From Mycolicibacterium neworleansense (GTDB lineage Bacteria > Actinomycetota > Actinomycetes > Mycobacteriales > Mycobacteriaceae): 64,000 nucleotides of DNA. Of this stretch, positions 16,575 through 25,379 are shown piece by piece. Position 1 is the stretch's first letter. Every line of letters begins with the position of its first letter. The notes beneath the pieces are model-generated. The model ran no database searches and had not been told where the DNA came from. It saw nothing but the letters and a program-made list of their open reading frames with translations. The DNA lies in assembly GCF_001245615.1 (NCBI RefSeq), contig NZ_CWKH01000003.1:372001-436000 (forward strand), read 5' to 3'. The position numbers and the translations under genes are program-made.

Positions 16575-17945
16575 ATGTCTGACGGGACCGTGGCGGAAGC
16601 CCGACATGCTGAGCACAGCTACCACTTCGACCGGCACACCGCCCAGTACCGCGACCAGTTCGAGCCGATCACCTCGCAGATGCTGGACTCCTGCCCGCTG
16701 GCCTGGACAGACACCTACGGCGGTCACTGGGTGGCCGCCGGCAGCAGCGAGGTCTTCGAACTCGCCCGCTGTCCGCACATCTCGAACGACAACGACATAG
16801 TCGGAGAGCGAAAAGGCTACCGAGGCATCAACATTCCCCGCGGTGAGGTGAGCACACAGTTCCGCGGCGGCATGCTGGAGATGGATGATCCCGAGCACCG
16901 CGCCTACCGAACACCGCTCAACGGCTACCTTTCACCGGCCGCGGTCGCACGGTGGAAACCGGTGGTCGACGAGCTGGTCAGGGCATGCCTGGACGAGAAG
17001 ATCGAAGACGGCAGTATCGATTTCGTCGACGATCTGGCGAACATCGTCCCGGCGGTGTTGACGCTGGGCCTGCTGGGCGTTCCGCTCGGCGAATGGGAGA
17101 TCTACTGCGAGCCCGCGCACGCCTCGGTGTACACGCGGGCCGACTCTCCCGATGCCAAACGCGTCTTCGACCTGTCGGTGGCCTCAGCGGTGCACATGAT
17201 GGGCCACGTCGCCGTCATTCGCGAGGATCCGCGGCCCGGCTTGATCGACGCCATGGTCCAGATGCGCATCGACGGCGAGCCGGCGCCCGATTCGGAGATC
17301 CTGGGCATGCTGATGCTCCTGATCGGCGGCGGCTTCGACACCACCACGGCACTGACCGCGCATTCGCTGGAGTGGCTCTCGCAGCATCCCGATCAGCGCG
17401 AGCGGTTGAGCCGGGAGCGCGACACCCTGCTCGACTCGGCGACCGAGGAGTTCCTGCGATTCTTCACGCCTGCACCCGGGGACGGCCGCACCGTCGCCGC
17501 GGACATCGAGGTGGGTGGTGTGCCGCTCAAGGAGGGCGAGCGGCTGTGGTTGTCCTGGGCGATGGCCAACCGCGACCCACGGGTCTTCAACGACCCCAAC
17601 GAGCTCATCATGGACCGAACCGGCAACCGGCACTTCAGCTTCGGGCTCGGCGTGCATCGCTGTATCGGTTCGAACGTGGCGCGCACGGTGTTCAAGTCGA
17701 TGCTCACCGGGGTGCTCGACCGGATGCCGGACTACCGGTGCGACCCGGCCGGTGCCGTGCACTACGAGACCATCGGCGTCATCCAGGGCATGCGACACCT
17801 GCCCGCGACGTTCACCCCGGGCCGCCGGAGAGGACCGGGGCTCGCCGACACCCTGGAGAACCTGCAGCGGATCTGCGATGAGCAGCAGTTGGCCGCGCCG
17901 ATCACCGTCCGCAAGACCGCCGCGGTCATCGACTGGAAAGTGTGA
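16575..17945 (+). CDS. Cytochrome P450
   Basis: A 456-residue soluble P450. The I-helix oxygen-activation segment is GGGFDTTTALT, the K-helix ExxR is in EEFLRF, and the haem loop FSFGLGVHRCIG places the thiolate ligand at Cys363. ATG 16575 follows GGAGGCGCAG. The length is somewhat above the 400-residue bacterial norm because of N- and C-terminal extensions (the C-terminus runs on through ENLQRICDEQQLAAPI). Redox partners are not adjacent. The following small secreted protein starts 4 bases after its stop. The substrate is unknown. Confidence 0.93.
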   Translation: MSDGTVAEARHAEHSYHFDRHTAQYRDQFEPITSQMLDSCPLAWTDTYGGHWVAAGSSEVFELARCPHISNDNDIVGERKGYRGINIPRGEVSTQFRGGMLEMDDPEHRAYRTPLNGYLSPAAVARWKPVVDELVRACLDEKIEDGSIDFVDDLANIVPAVLTLGLLGVPLGEWEIYCEPAHASVYTRADSPDAKRVFDLSVASAVHMMGHVAVIREDPRPGLIDAMVQMRIDGEPAPDSEILGMLMLLIGGGFDTTTALTAHSLEWLSQHPDQRERLSRERDTLLDSATEEFLRFFTPAPGDGRTVAADIEVGGVPLKEGERLWLSWAMANRDPRVFNDPNELIMDRTGNRHFSFGLGVHRCIGSNVARTVFKSMLTGVLDRMPDYRCDPAGAVHYETIGVIQGMRHLPATFTPGRRRGPGLADTLENLQRICDEQQLAAPITVRKTAAVIDWKV

Positions 17946-17949
17946 CGAG

Positions 17950-18267
17950 ATGAGAACTGGACTTCACCTGGTACGACAACTGGTCCTGGTCGCCGGGCTC
18001 ACGGTGGCGGTGGCGGCACCGCTTGCCGGGGTCACCGCCGCCACCGCGCTGGCGGCGTGCCCCGACGGCGAGGACAACGACACCTACACCGGCAGTTGTG
18101 TGCCCTACCTGGTGCCGAACTCACCCGGCGGCAGTGGCAGCCTGTGCCCGGCCGGCGTCGGCGGCACGGAATGCGGGTCGGCCGAAGTCCAGGCGACTCC
18201 GACTGCGCCGGTCGCGCCGACGGGCCCTGAGCAGGAGCTCGAAGACGTCAGCACGCCGGACTTCTGA
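17950..18267 (+). CDS. Small secreted Cys-containing protein
   Basis: A 105-residue protein with a signal peptide (RQLVLVAGLTVAVAAPLAGV, cleavage near ALA-A). The mature part has four cysteines (ACPDGE, GSCVPY, SLCPAG, TECGS) and a Pro/Thr-rich C-terminus. It lies between the P450 and the cupin with 4- and 1-base junctions, so the three are one transcription unit. No known domain; the cysteines suggest two disulfides. Confidence 0.75.
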   Translation: MRTGLHLVRQLVLVAGLTVAVAAPLAGVTAATALAACPDGEDNDTYTGSCVPYLVPNSPGGSGSLCPAGVGGTECGSAEVQATPTAPVAPTGPEQELEDVSTPDF

Positions 18268-18554
18268 TGGCCGGTTCCCGCGGGGACGTCCAGCTCGAAA
18301 ACGATTGGTTCCGCGTGACCCGGTGGACGATCGACCCCGGTGGCGCGATACCGATGCACCGGCACGATCACGAGTACGTGGTTGTCCCACTGGTCACCGG
18401 CACGATGCATGTCGTCACTGCCGAGGGCACCGAGATCGTCGCGGAACTGGTTGCCGGCCAGAGCTATTCGCGCCCAGCGGGCTCCGAACACACCGTCGAG
18501 AATCGCGGCGACCACGACCCGATCGTCTTCGTCGAGGTGGAGCGGCTCTCCTAG
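18267..18554 (+). CDS. Cupin-domain protein
   Basis: A 95-residue single-cupin protein. Motif 1 is G-x-PMHRHDHEYVVVPLVTG and motif 2 GQSYSRPAGSEHTVEN, together giving the His/Glu metal-binding set. ATG 18267 overlaps the previous stop (TGATG). Small cupins of this type bind a metal or small ligand. Position in the P450 operon suggests a role in the same, unidentified pathway. Confidence 0.8.
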   Translation: MAGSRGDVQLENDWFRVTRWTIDPGGAIPMHRHDHEYVVVPLVTGTMHVVTAEGTEIVAELVAGQSYSRPAGSEHTVENRGDHDPIVFVEVERLS

Positions 18555-18609
18555 GCGCCTGGCCCCTGTGACGCACATATCAGCGCTGCAGGGCTGTGAC
18601 GAGCGGTTT

Positions 18610-18652
18610 TCCCCCGAATTGGGGGACGACGTAAGCCGGCCGCGTTCATAAT
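18610..18652 (+). promoter_or_regulatory. Candidate leaderless promoter with palindrome
   Basis: CCCCC-GAATT-GGGGG (18611-18625) forms a near-perfect inverted repeat about 20 bases upstream of CATAAT (18647-18652). With that -10 element, transcription would begin at or next to the ATG at 18662, giving a leaderless mRNA. No Shine-Dalgarno is visible. The palindrome overlaps the -35 zone, so a repressor or activator could bind there. Confidence 0.4.
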
Positions 18653-18661
18653 CTCGTTGCC

Positions 18662-19225
18662 ATGGCGCACAACGGAAACAACGACTGGTCCCAGCCCGCA
18701 GCTCTCGCCATCCCGAAGGAGGGCTACTTCGAACTGACTCGGGGGCGTTACGGCCCGGTCTTCCCCCGCACGCCCGCGTGCTACGGCTTCAACATCATCG
18801 CCAAGGTGAAGGAGGGCCGCGAGGACGCGATCCGGGCCTACGGCAAGCAGCTTGAGGCGGCCGTGGCCGCACAGCCCGATGTGCTGGCGCCGCTCAAGCT
18901 GCACTACCTGCGCTGGCAGCTGTTCGACGTCGGCTCCGGACTGCATTTCCAGTACCAGGGCATCTTCGACACCGACTTCGACAAGTACACCGAAGATGCC
19001 GTCAAACTGTTCAGCTCGACGGGCATCACCACAGCCTTCGTCAACCTGGAGGGCTTCCCGGAGGACTGGAAGACCAACCCGGAAGCGTTCATCATGTTCG
19101 TCCGCGAGCACCAGGTGCCCAGCTTCCTGGAGTACGGCGAGTACCCGTACGTGACGGCCGACGAGGTCAAAAAGGCGTTGCGGCTCAAGGCCGCATTCTC
19201 CGACATGCTGGACCAGATGCAATGA
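18662..19225 (+). CDS. Dyp-operon accessory protein, ferredoxin-like fold candidate
   Basis: A 187-residue protein starting at ATG 18662 directly behind a CATAAT box. The segment LHYLRWQLFDVGSGLHFQYQ followed by IFDTDFDKYTEDAVKLF resembles a half-domain of Dyp-type peroxidases (LHFxRW..L.. F.. D.d...Y). This suggests a ferredoxin-like alpha+beta unit without a haem site. It overlaps the peroxidase gene by 4 bases (ATGA) and heads a four-gene operon. It may pair with, or regulate, the peroxidase; this is inference. Confidence 0.65.
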   Translation: MAHNGNNDWSQPAALAIPKEGYFELTRGRYGPVFPRTPACYGFNIIAKVKEGREDAIRAYGKQLEAAVAAQPDVLAPLKLHYLRWQLFDVGSGLHFQYQGIFDTDFDKYTEDAVKLFSSTGITTAFVNLEGFPEDWKTNPEAFIMFVREHQVPSFLEYGEYPYVTADEVKKALRLKAAFSDMLDQMQ

Positions 19226-20559
19226 GCCAACTCGAATTCGACGATATCCAGCACATCATGCTGACCGGGACACCCCACTTGACCGGTCGGTACGAGTTCC
19301 TCTCCTTCGACACTCCCGAAGCTGGGCAGGCCTGGCTGTCCGAGATGGTTCCACTGGTGCAGTCGGCCACCGATGTGCGTGAGACGGTCAACGTCTTCAA
19401 GCGTTGGGTCAACCTGGCTTTCACCTGGAACGGGTTGCGCGCGCTGGGGCTGGACGAGGAGTCGCTGGCGAGTTTCCCCGCCGAGTTCCGTGAAGGCATG
19501 GCCTCGCGGGCCGACATCCTCGGGGATACCGGTGCGGCCGCCCCCGAGCACTGGTCGGGCGGGCTCGCCGGCGACGATCTGCACGCGATCGTCATCCTGT
19601 TCGCCCGGGACGAGGAGGAACGCGTGCGGTGCGTCGGTGAACACGACGCACTGCTGGCCCGCTGCGCCGGGGTGCGGTCGCTGTCGCATCTGGATCTGGC
19701 CGCCACCGCTCCGTTCGAGTACGACCACGATCACTTCGGGTACCGCGATCCGGTGTCTCAGCCGCAGATGAAGGGTTCGGGCGAGGCGTTGATACCCGGC
19801 GCGGGCGGGTACCTGGCACCGGGCGAGTTCCTCCTCGGCTATCCGGACGAGGAGGGCCTTGTCGCGAACCAGCCCACACCCGAGGTGCTTTCGCGCAACG
19901 GCAGCTACATGGCCTACCGCCGCCTGGAGGAACATGTCGGGGTCTTCCGCGACTACCTCAAGCAGAATGCCGAGGGCGCCGAGGGCGAGGAACTGCTGGC
20001 CGCCAAGTTCATGGGGCGCTGGCGCAGCGGTGCGCCGCTGGTGCTGGCCCCCGAACACGACGACCCGGAACTGGGTGCGGATCCGATGCGTAACAACGAT
20101 TTCGACTACGGCGAGATGGATCCGCACGGATACGCCTGCCCGATCGGTGCCCACGCCCGCCGCCTCAACCCGCGCGATACGGAACCGAATCCGAATCGGC
20201 GCAGGCTGATCCGGCGCAGCGGCACCTACGGTCCGGCGCTGCCCGAAGGGATGGCCGACGACGGGATCGAACGCGGGGTCGGCATGTTTCTGATCTGCGC
20301 CAGCCTGGTGCGGCAGTTCGAGTTCGCCCAGAACGTCTGGATCAACGACACGGCGTTCAAGGATCTCGGAAACGAACACGATCCCATCTGCGGGACCCAG
20401 GACGGCACGCTGGACTTCAAGATCCCGAAGCGCCCAATCCGGAAAGTGCACAAGGGATTACCCGCGTTCACCACGCTGCGCGGTGGGGCGTACTTCTTCC
20501 TGCCCGGCCTGAACGCGCTGCGCTACCTCACCAACCTCCCAGCCCAAGAAACAAGGTGA
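19222..20559 (+). CDS. Dyp-type haem peroxidase family protein
   Basis: A 445-residue protein. The C-terminal domain has ACPIGAHARRLNPRD, the family's proximal haem-ligand segment (His311), and the N-terminal half carries LHAIVILFARD. The catalytic signature, usually GxxDG, reads GYRDP (173-177): the key Asp176 is kept but the last Gly is Pro. No Tat signal is visible, so it is probably cytosolic or loaded into a compartment. Dyp enzymes oxidise dyes, phenolics or, in EfeB-like cases, release iron from haem. Start and stop junctions place it in an operon with its neighbours. Confidence 0.82.
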   Translation: MSQLEFDDIQHIMLTGTPHLTGRYEFLSFDTPEAGQAWLSEMVPLVQSATDVRETVNVFKRWVNLAFTWNGLRALGLDEESLASFPAEFREGMASRADILGDTGAAAPEHWSGGLAGDDLHAIVILFARDEEERVRCVGEHDALLARCAGVRSLSHLDLAATAPFEYDHDHFGYRDPVSQPQMKGSGEALIPGAGGYLAPGEFLLGYPDEEGLVANQPTPEVLSRNGSYMAYRRLEEHVGVFRDYLKQNAEGAEGEELLAAKFMGRWRSGAPLVLAPEHDDPELGADPMRNNDFDYGEMDPHGYACPIGAHARRLNPRDTEPNPNRRRLIRRSGTYGPALPEGMADDGIERGVGMFLICASLVRQFEFAQNVWINDTAFKDLGNEHDPICGTQDGTLDFKIPKRPIRKVHKGLPAFTTLRGGAYFFLPGLNALRYLTNLPAQETR

Positions 20560-20563
20560 AAGC

Positions 20564-21580
20564 ATGACCACACCCCTGCCCTATGCCCGTACCTACAACC
20601 AGGCGCACATCGCCCGCCCGCGCACCGGCGGCCGCCGCGTCAGCATCTACTGGTCGTGGAGCTACCCGTGGGAAGTCCAGCGCGACCCCGCAGAGCTGTA
20701 CAACCGGTTCTCCACGGTCACCGAGGTACGCCTGGCCACCTGGCCGGCCTACGAGAAGCCCGAGTACAGCCCCAAGGAGTTCCTGCAGGGCATCGACGGA
20801 ACGCTGGAACTGTTCCACCGCTCGTCCTTGTCATTCCAGGACGTCGCCGGCGAGGCCACCGGGCATCCGGTGGCGGTGTTCCAGCGGGTCGATCAGGCCG
20901 GCTACCGGCTGCCGATCGATGAACGCATCCTGGACGACACCGACACCCTGATGATCTTCGGCCTGGACCACCTGCTCGGCGACGAGGCCGCCACCGAAGA
21001 CGAGATCGCCGCGATCAAGCAGTGGCTGAAGCGCGAGGGCACCTGCCTGATGCTGGCACCGCATCACGACGTCGGCTTCACCGACGACAAAGAGCAGCAG
21101 CAGATGGAGTACTTGCACCACGGCGATCCCCTGACCCCGCGGATCCAGCGGTTCAGCGGCTACGCGCGGTCGCTGCTGACCGGGCTGAACATTCCGGTGC
21201 ACAACACCTGGGGTCTGCGGCCGGCCACGGTCGAGGGCACCAAACAGATTGTGCCGCTGACCACTTTCCGCGATCTGGATTCCGCGGGGCTCCTGCGGGA
21301 CGTCAGCACGCTGGCCTTGCATCCGCACCTGCCGCATTATGAGCTGACTGCGCCCGAGGGGCCGGATCTGCGCGTGTTGGGCCGGCAACCGATCGACATG
21401 ACCCGGCCGCACCCGTTCACCATGGCGGGCAACACCGAGTTCAACGCACTGATCCACATGCCGCCGTCCGGTGACCGCGCCGGCGACATCGTGCTGGTCG
21501 ACTCAACCCACTTCACGACCCTGTTCGGTGCCAGTGACAGCCTGAAGTCCTTCTGGCGCAACCTCGTCACGATGGCTTGA
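20564..21580 (+). CDS. Conserved hypothetical protein of Dyp operon (GATase/ThuA-like fold candidate)
   Basis: A 338-residue soluble protein starting 4 bases after the peroxidase stop, with AAGGTGAAAGC ahead. The middle segment ILDDTDTLMIFGLDHLL then EIAAIKQWLKREGTCLMLAPHH looks like the flavodoxin-like core of ThuA/glutamine-amidotransferase folds, where a loop after the strand bears the active residue. A His pair (PHHDVGF) follows. No canonical Cys-His-Glu triad is evident. Its stop overlaps the transporter start (TGATG). Function is unknown. Confidence 0.6.
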   Translation: MTTPLPYARTYNQAHIARPRTGGRRVSIYWSWSYPWEVQRDPAELYNRFSTVTEVRLATWPAYEKPEYSPKEFLQGIDGTLELFHRSSLSFQDVAGEATGHPVAVFQRVDQAGYRLPIDERILDDTDTLMIFGLDHLLGDEAATEDEIAAIKQWLKREGTCLMLAPHHDVGFTDDKEQQQMEYLHHGDPLTPRIQRFSGYARSLLTGLNIPVHNTWGLRPATVEGTKQIVPLTTFRDLDSAGLLRDVSTLALHPHLPHYELTAPEGPDLRVLGRQPIDMTRPHPFTMAGNTEFNALIHMPPSGDRAGDIVLVDSTHFTTLFGASDSLKSFWRNLVTMA

Positions 21581-22422
21581 TGGGGACCGGCATGAACGAT
21601 CTGCTGCTGCAGGGTTCGAATATCGCCGTTGTCTTCTTTGTTGTCTCCAGCACTCTGGCCGTCGGTCTGAGCCTGACCGTCGGCCAGATTCTGGCCCCGC
21701 TCAAGAACGTTCGCCTGGTGGCTCTGTCCCTCGTGGCCAACTTCGTGTTGGCTCCGCTGGCCGCGTTCGGGCTGTGGAAGGCACTCGGCCTCGACGAGCC
21801 CCTGGGGATCGGGCTGCTGCTGGCCGGGCTGGCGGCCGGCGCACCGTTCCTGATCAAGCTCGCCGAGTTCGCGAAGGCCGACATGGCCTTCGCGGTGGGC
21901 CTGATGGTGCTGTTGATGGTCGTCACCGTGGGGTACGTGCCGCTGGTCTTGCCGATCTTCGTGGCGGGCACCGCGGTCAACCCGGCCCAGATCGCGGCAT
22001 CCCTCGTAGTGCTGATGCTCATCCCGCTGGCCGCCGGCCTGCTGCTGCGGGCCCGTGGTCCGGGAGTGGCCGCGCGTATCCGGCCCGCGGTCGGGAAGGT
22101 GTCCACCATCAGCATGGTGCTGGTGATCGTGTTCACCATCGCTGCCCATTTCAACAGTGTGCTATCGGTTTTCGGCACATTCGCCATCCTGGCGGCCGTC
22201 GTGTACACGGTGATCTGCGCCGGGATCGGTTGGCTGCTGGGCGGTCGCGCGGCACGGGATGTCCTGGCGCTGGGGACCGCTCAGCGCAACGCCGCCGCGG
22301 CGTTCGTGGTGGCCGGACAGAACTTCGACGATCCGAAGGTGGTCGTGATGATCACCGTGGTGTTGATCGTCGAGTTCCTGATGTTGTTGCCGTTCTCGCG
22401 GCGGCTCGCGCGCTCTCGCTGA
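21580..22422 (+). CDS. BASS-family (bile acid:Na+ symporter-like) transporter
   Basis: A 280-residue protein of about ten helices with BASS features: GLSLTVGQILAPLKN in the first half and a late LALGTAQRNAAAAFVVAGQNF crossover segment containing the QRN motif. Family members move organic anions, pantoate, pyruvate or similar acids with sodium. It closes the Dyp operon, so it may import or export that pathway's substrate. ATG 21580 overlaps the previous stop; ATG 21592 is an alternative. Its 3' 71 bases overlap the opposing LuxR gene. Confidence 0.8.
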   Translation: MGTGMNDLLLQGSNIAVVFFVVSSTLAVGLSLTVGQILAPLKNVRLVALSLVANFVLAPLAAFGLWKALGLDEPLGIGLLLAGLAAGAPFLIKLAEFAKADMAFAVGLMVLLMVVTVGYVPLVLPIFVAGTAVNPAQIAASLVVLMLIPLAAGLLLRARGPGVAARIRPAVGKVSTISMVLVIVFTIAAHFNSVLSVFGTFAILAAVVYTVICAGIGWLLGGRAARDVLALGTAQRNAAAAFVVAGQNFDDPKVVVMITVVLIVEFLMLLPFSRRLARSR

Positions 22423-24616
22423 GCAGCCCGAGCCGGTCGGCCTCTGCCACCGCGGCTGCCCTGGACGAGACGCCGAGCTTGCGGTAGATCGATTTGGCCT
22501 GACTCTTCACGGTTTCGCGGCCCAGCGTCAGCTCACCGGCGATGCGCTGCAGGGACAGATGAGTGGCCAGGTGAGGCAGCAGCCGAAGCTCGGCCGTCGT
22601 CAGCGACGGCCGAGCGCCGCGGGCCGCGCGGGCTGCCGCCAAGGCCCGGATCCGTTCCAACCATTGCGCGATCCCGACCGCGTCGGGCTCACGCCGGTGG
22701 GCGCGTTCCGCCTCGCCGAGGTGACGCTCGCACAGTTCGGTGTCGTCGATCTCCACGGCCGCACCGGCGACCAGCACATGGGCCGTCAGCGCGGTGCGGG
22801 CGGACAGATCACCCAGCCGGTCCACGAGCCGCTCGGTCGCGCGGATGGCCGAGCGCGCTCCGGTGACGTCACCGCGGCGAGATCTGACCAGCGCGTCGAC
22901 CGCGTAGACCACCACCATCGGGACCATGTCGGACAGGTCTGTCGAGTCGACGATCGAGCGCGCCGCGTTGGCGTGTGAGGCGGCGGCAGGCAGGTCGCCG
23001 TCGCGCAGGTCCAGTGCGGCAAGGTGGGCCAGCGCGGCGGCCTGGAATCCAGGTAGGTCCTCGATCACCGGAAGCGCCGATTCCAGGGTGGCCCGCGCCT
23101 GGGCGGGTTCGCCGAGCATCGACAAAGCGGCGCCCTTCATCGTGGTGGCCGCGCCCCACCACGGGTTGACCAGGTGATCGCCTGCGCCGCAAACCGTTTC
23201 GGCATGACGGATCACTTCCCCGACTCCCCCGACACCCAGCAGCGAACCGATCAGTGCCGCGGCCACCTCGACCGAGGGCGTGCCGTCGGCGAGCGGTTCA
23301 CCGGTATCGGCGGCGCTCGCGGTCAGCAACGACCGCTGGATCAACTCGGCGTCACCGGTCATCACGCCCAGCCAGGCCCGCGCGATCGCGGCGTCGGGAT
23401 ACTCGGTGAAGGTCTGTTCATCGATCAGGCTGAGCCGCCGGGCCAGGATCCCGACCCGGCCGTCGAAACCCAACCGCACCGCGTCGATGCCCACCAGTGC
23501 CGCCGCCTGAGCGCGATCGTCGGCGGCCAATGCCTGGGCCAGCGCGCCGTCGACGTCGCCGGCCTGAGCCAGCCGGTCTGCCGCCCTCGCCGCCAACTCC
23601 CGGAACCGGTCCGGATCGCGGTCGCGCAGCCGCGCCCGCAGCAGATCACCGAACAGCTGGTGGTAGCGGTACCAGATGCCTTGCGAATCAAGGGAAACCA
23701 GAAACATATTGCCCGAACCGGTGATCGCGTCGAGCATCGCGGCCGAATCGGTGCGCCCCAGGAGCGCATCGAGCTCGTCGGCGCAGAAGCGGTCCAGGAC
23801 GGCTGATTCCGTCAGGAACGTGGCGGTGTCGGGTTGGAGCTGGCTGAGCACTTCCTCCACCAGATAGTCGGCCACAAGCCGATGCCGGCCGGTGACCGCT
23901 TCAACGGGAGCGCCATCGCGCAACGCCAGGGCCGCCATGACCACACCGGCCGCCCAGCCTTCGCATTTGTCGAGCACCCGCGCGATCGTGGCCTTGTCGG
24001 TGCCACCACCGATGGCCGCGAACGCCTCCGCGCCTTCGGGTCCGGACAACTGCAACTCCGGAATTCCGATCTCGGCCACCTGCCCCTGAAGCCGGCGCCG
24101 CGCCAGGTCGAGCGCCGGCAGGTGCCGGCCGACGAGCGCCAGCGTCGTCGAATCCGGGGCGAGGTCCACCACCGCGCGCAGGGTGTCGAGGGCAGCGGGG
24201 GCCGACAATTCATGAATGTCGTCGAGCACCAGCACAACCGGGCCACAGTCCTCCAGGGCCCGGACGAAGGCCGACACCAGCTGGGATTCCGCCCGGCCCG
24301 CGCCCTGCAGGTAACGCAGCACCGCCGGGTCGATGGGTTCGACCTGGTTCAGCGCCGTCGCCAGGTGCAGCAACAGGTGCGCGGGGTCGTTGTCGAGGTT
24401 GTCCAGCCGCACCCATGCGAACGGGCGTTCATCGGCGTCGTCCCACTGCGCCACCACGGTGGTCTTCCCGTATCCGGCGGGCGCCGCCACCACGGCCAGG
24501 CCGGTGCGATTCCGCAGCAAACGGGTCACGCCCGGGCGGGGAACACCGGCGCGCGCGGTTGCCGGTCGCCCGACGGTCGCCACCGGAATGTGCGACGCCC
24601 AGGGTCCTGCTACCAC
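22352..24616 (-). CDS. LuxR-family regulator with MalT-like NTPase (LAL type)
   Basis: A 754-residue protein. The N-terminal P-loop GYGKTTVVAQW and Walker B VVLVLDDIHEL mark a MalT/AfsR-like STAND ATPase. A helical TPR-like middle follows (about 350-660), then a C-terminal LuxR helix-turn-helix (LTLGRETVKSQAKSIYRKLGVSSRAAAV). These regulators oligomerise on binding an inducer plus ATP. GTG 24616 is the first start; no clear Shine-Dalgarno was seen, so a downstream start is possible. It is convergent with, and overlaps, the BASS transporter, and may control that operon. Confidence 0.85.
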   Translation of the reverse strand: MVAGPWASHIPVATVGRPATARAGVPRPGVTRLLRNRTGLAVVAAPAGYGKTTVVAQWDDADERPFAWVRLDNLDNDPAHLLLHLATALNQVEPIDPAVLRYLQGAGRAESQLVSAFVRALEDCGPVVLVLDDIHELSAPAALDTLRAVVDLAPDSTTLALVGRHLPALDLARRRLQGQVAEIGIPELQLSGPEGAEAFAAIGGGTDKATIARVLDKCEGWAAGVVMAALALRDGAPVEAVTGRHRLVADYLVEEVLSQLQPDTATFLTESAVLDRFCADELDALLGRTDSAAMLDAITGSGNMFLVSLDSQGIWYRYHQLFGDLLRARLRDRDPDRFRELAARAADRLAQAGDVDGALAQALAADDRAQAAALVGIDAVRLGFDGRVGILARRLSLIDEQTFTEYPDAAIARAWLGVMTGDAELIQRSLLTASAADTGEPLADGTPSVEVAAALIGSLLGVGGVGEVIRHAETVCGAGDHLVNPWWGAATTMKGAALSMLGEPAQARATLESALPVIEDLPGFQAAALAHLAALDLRDGDLPAAASHANAARSIVDSTDLSDMVPMVVVYAVDALVRSRRGDVTGARSAIRATERLVDRLGDLSARTALTAHVLVAGAAVEIDDTELCERHLGEAERAHRREPDAVGIAQWLERIRALAAARAARGARPSLTTAELRLLPHLATHLSLQRIAGELTLGRETVKSQAKSIYRKLGVSSRAAAVAEADRLGLLSESARAAARTATTSGTRRSTPR

Positions 24617-24655
24617 CTACGCATCCTAGGTCAGGTGCCTCAAGGCGCTGCGCCG

Positions 24656-25333
24656 TCAGAAATGCCAGCGGGTGGTCTTGACGCGTTGCTGGAACGCTTC
24701 GAGTGCCGCCAGGTCCTTCTTCATCAACGGCTTGTTCACCTTCTCGGTGAAGAAGTCGATCAGCGGCCCGGCGAAGAACGCGGTCATCACGGTTCCGATG
24801 CCGACCTGCCCGTGGAATACCAGCGCCAATGCCACGAACGCGAGATCCTGGGCCACGCGCACCACCCGGTACGGGAGGCGGGTGTGGTCGACGATGATCG
24901 GCGCGATGGCGTCGTAAGGGGCGTTGCCCAGCGCGGCGGTCATGTACATCGACGCGCCGGCGGCGAACAACGTGATCCCGATCAGGAACATCACGGTCTG
25001 CACCAACCGGGTCGGCTCGCTGGGCACCAACGGGCTCAGCAGCGCCGAGAACCACTGGACGAAGTACCCGGTCATAACCATGTTGATCACCGAGCCGATC
25101 CCGATGTACATCCGGCCGAGGAAGAAGACCGGGATCAACAGCACCGCGTTGCTGATCAGCTGGTAGGTACCGAGATCCAGGCCGATCGTGTTGCTGATGC
25201 CGATGTTGGCCGCGGTGTAGGGGTCCACGCCCACCTGCGCGACGCGCAACACGGCCGATCCGAAACCGAGGATGGCCACACCCACCAGAGCCCAGAACGA
25301 CCGCCGCCAGTAATGCAGGTTCTGACCAGCCAC
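24656..25333 (-). CDS. YitT/YczE-type integral membrane protein
   Basis: A 225-residue protein with five to six helices (WALVGVAILGFGSAVLRVA, GTYQLISNAVLLIPVFFLG, VMFLIGITLFAAGASMYM among them). The motif VDPYTAANIGISN and ALGNAPYDAIAP are typical of the YczE/YyaS/YitT family. Function is unknown; members are putative small-molecule transporters. GTG 25333 is the only reasonable start, without a strong Shine-Dalgarno. It stands alone, 40 bases downstream of the LuxR start in the opposite sense of transcription order. Confidence 0.75.
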   Translation of the reverse strand: MAGQNLHYWRRSFWALVGVAILGFGSAVLRVAQVGVDPYTAANIGISNTIGLDLGTYQLISNAVLLIPVFFLGRMYIGIGSVINMVMTGYFVQWFSALLSPLVPSEPTRLVQTVMFLIGITLFAAGASMYMTAALGNAPYDAIAPIIVDHTRLPYRVVRVAQDLAFVALALVFHGQVGIGTVMTAFFAGPLIDFFTEKVNKPLMKKDLAALEAFQQRVKTTRWHF

Positions 25334-25379
25334 AATCCACGACTATGGCAGAACGGGGCGGTTTTTCACGCTCGACGCG

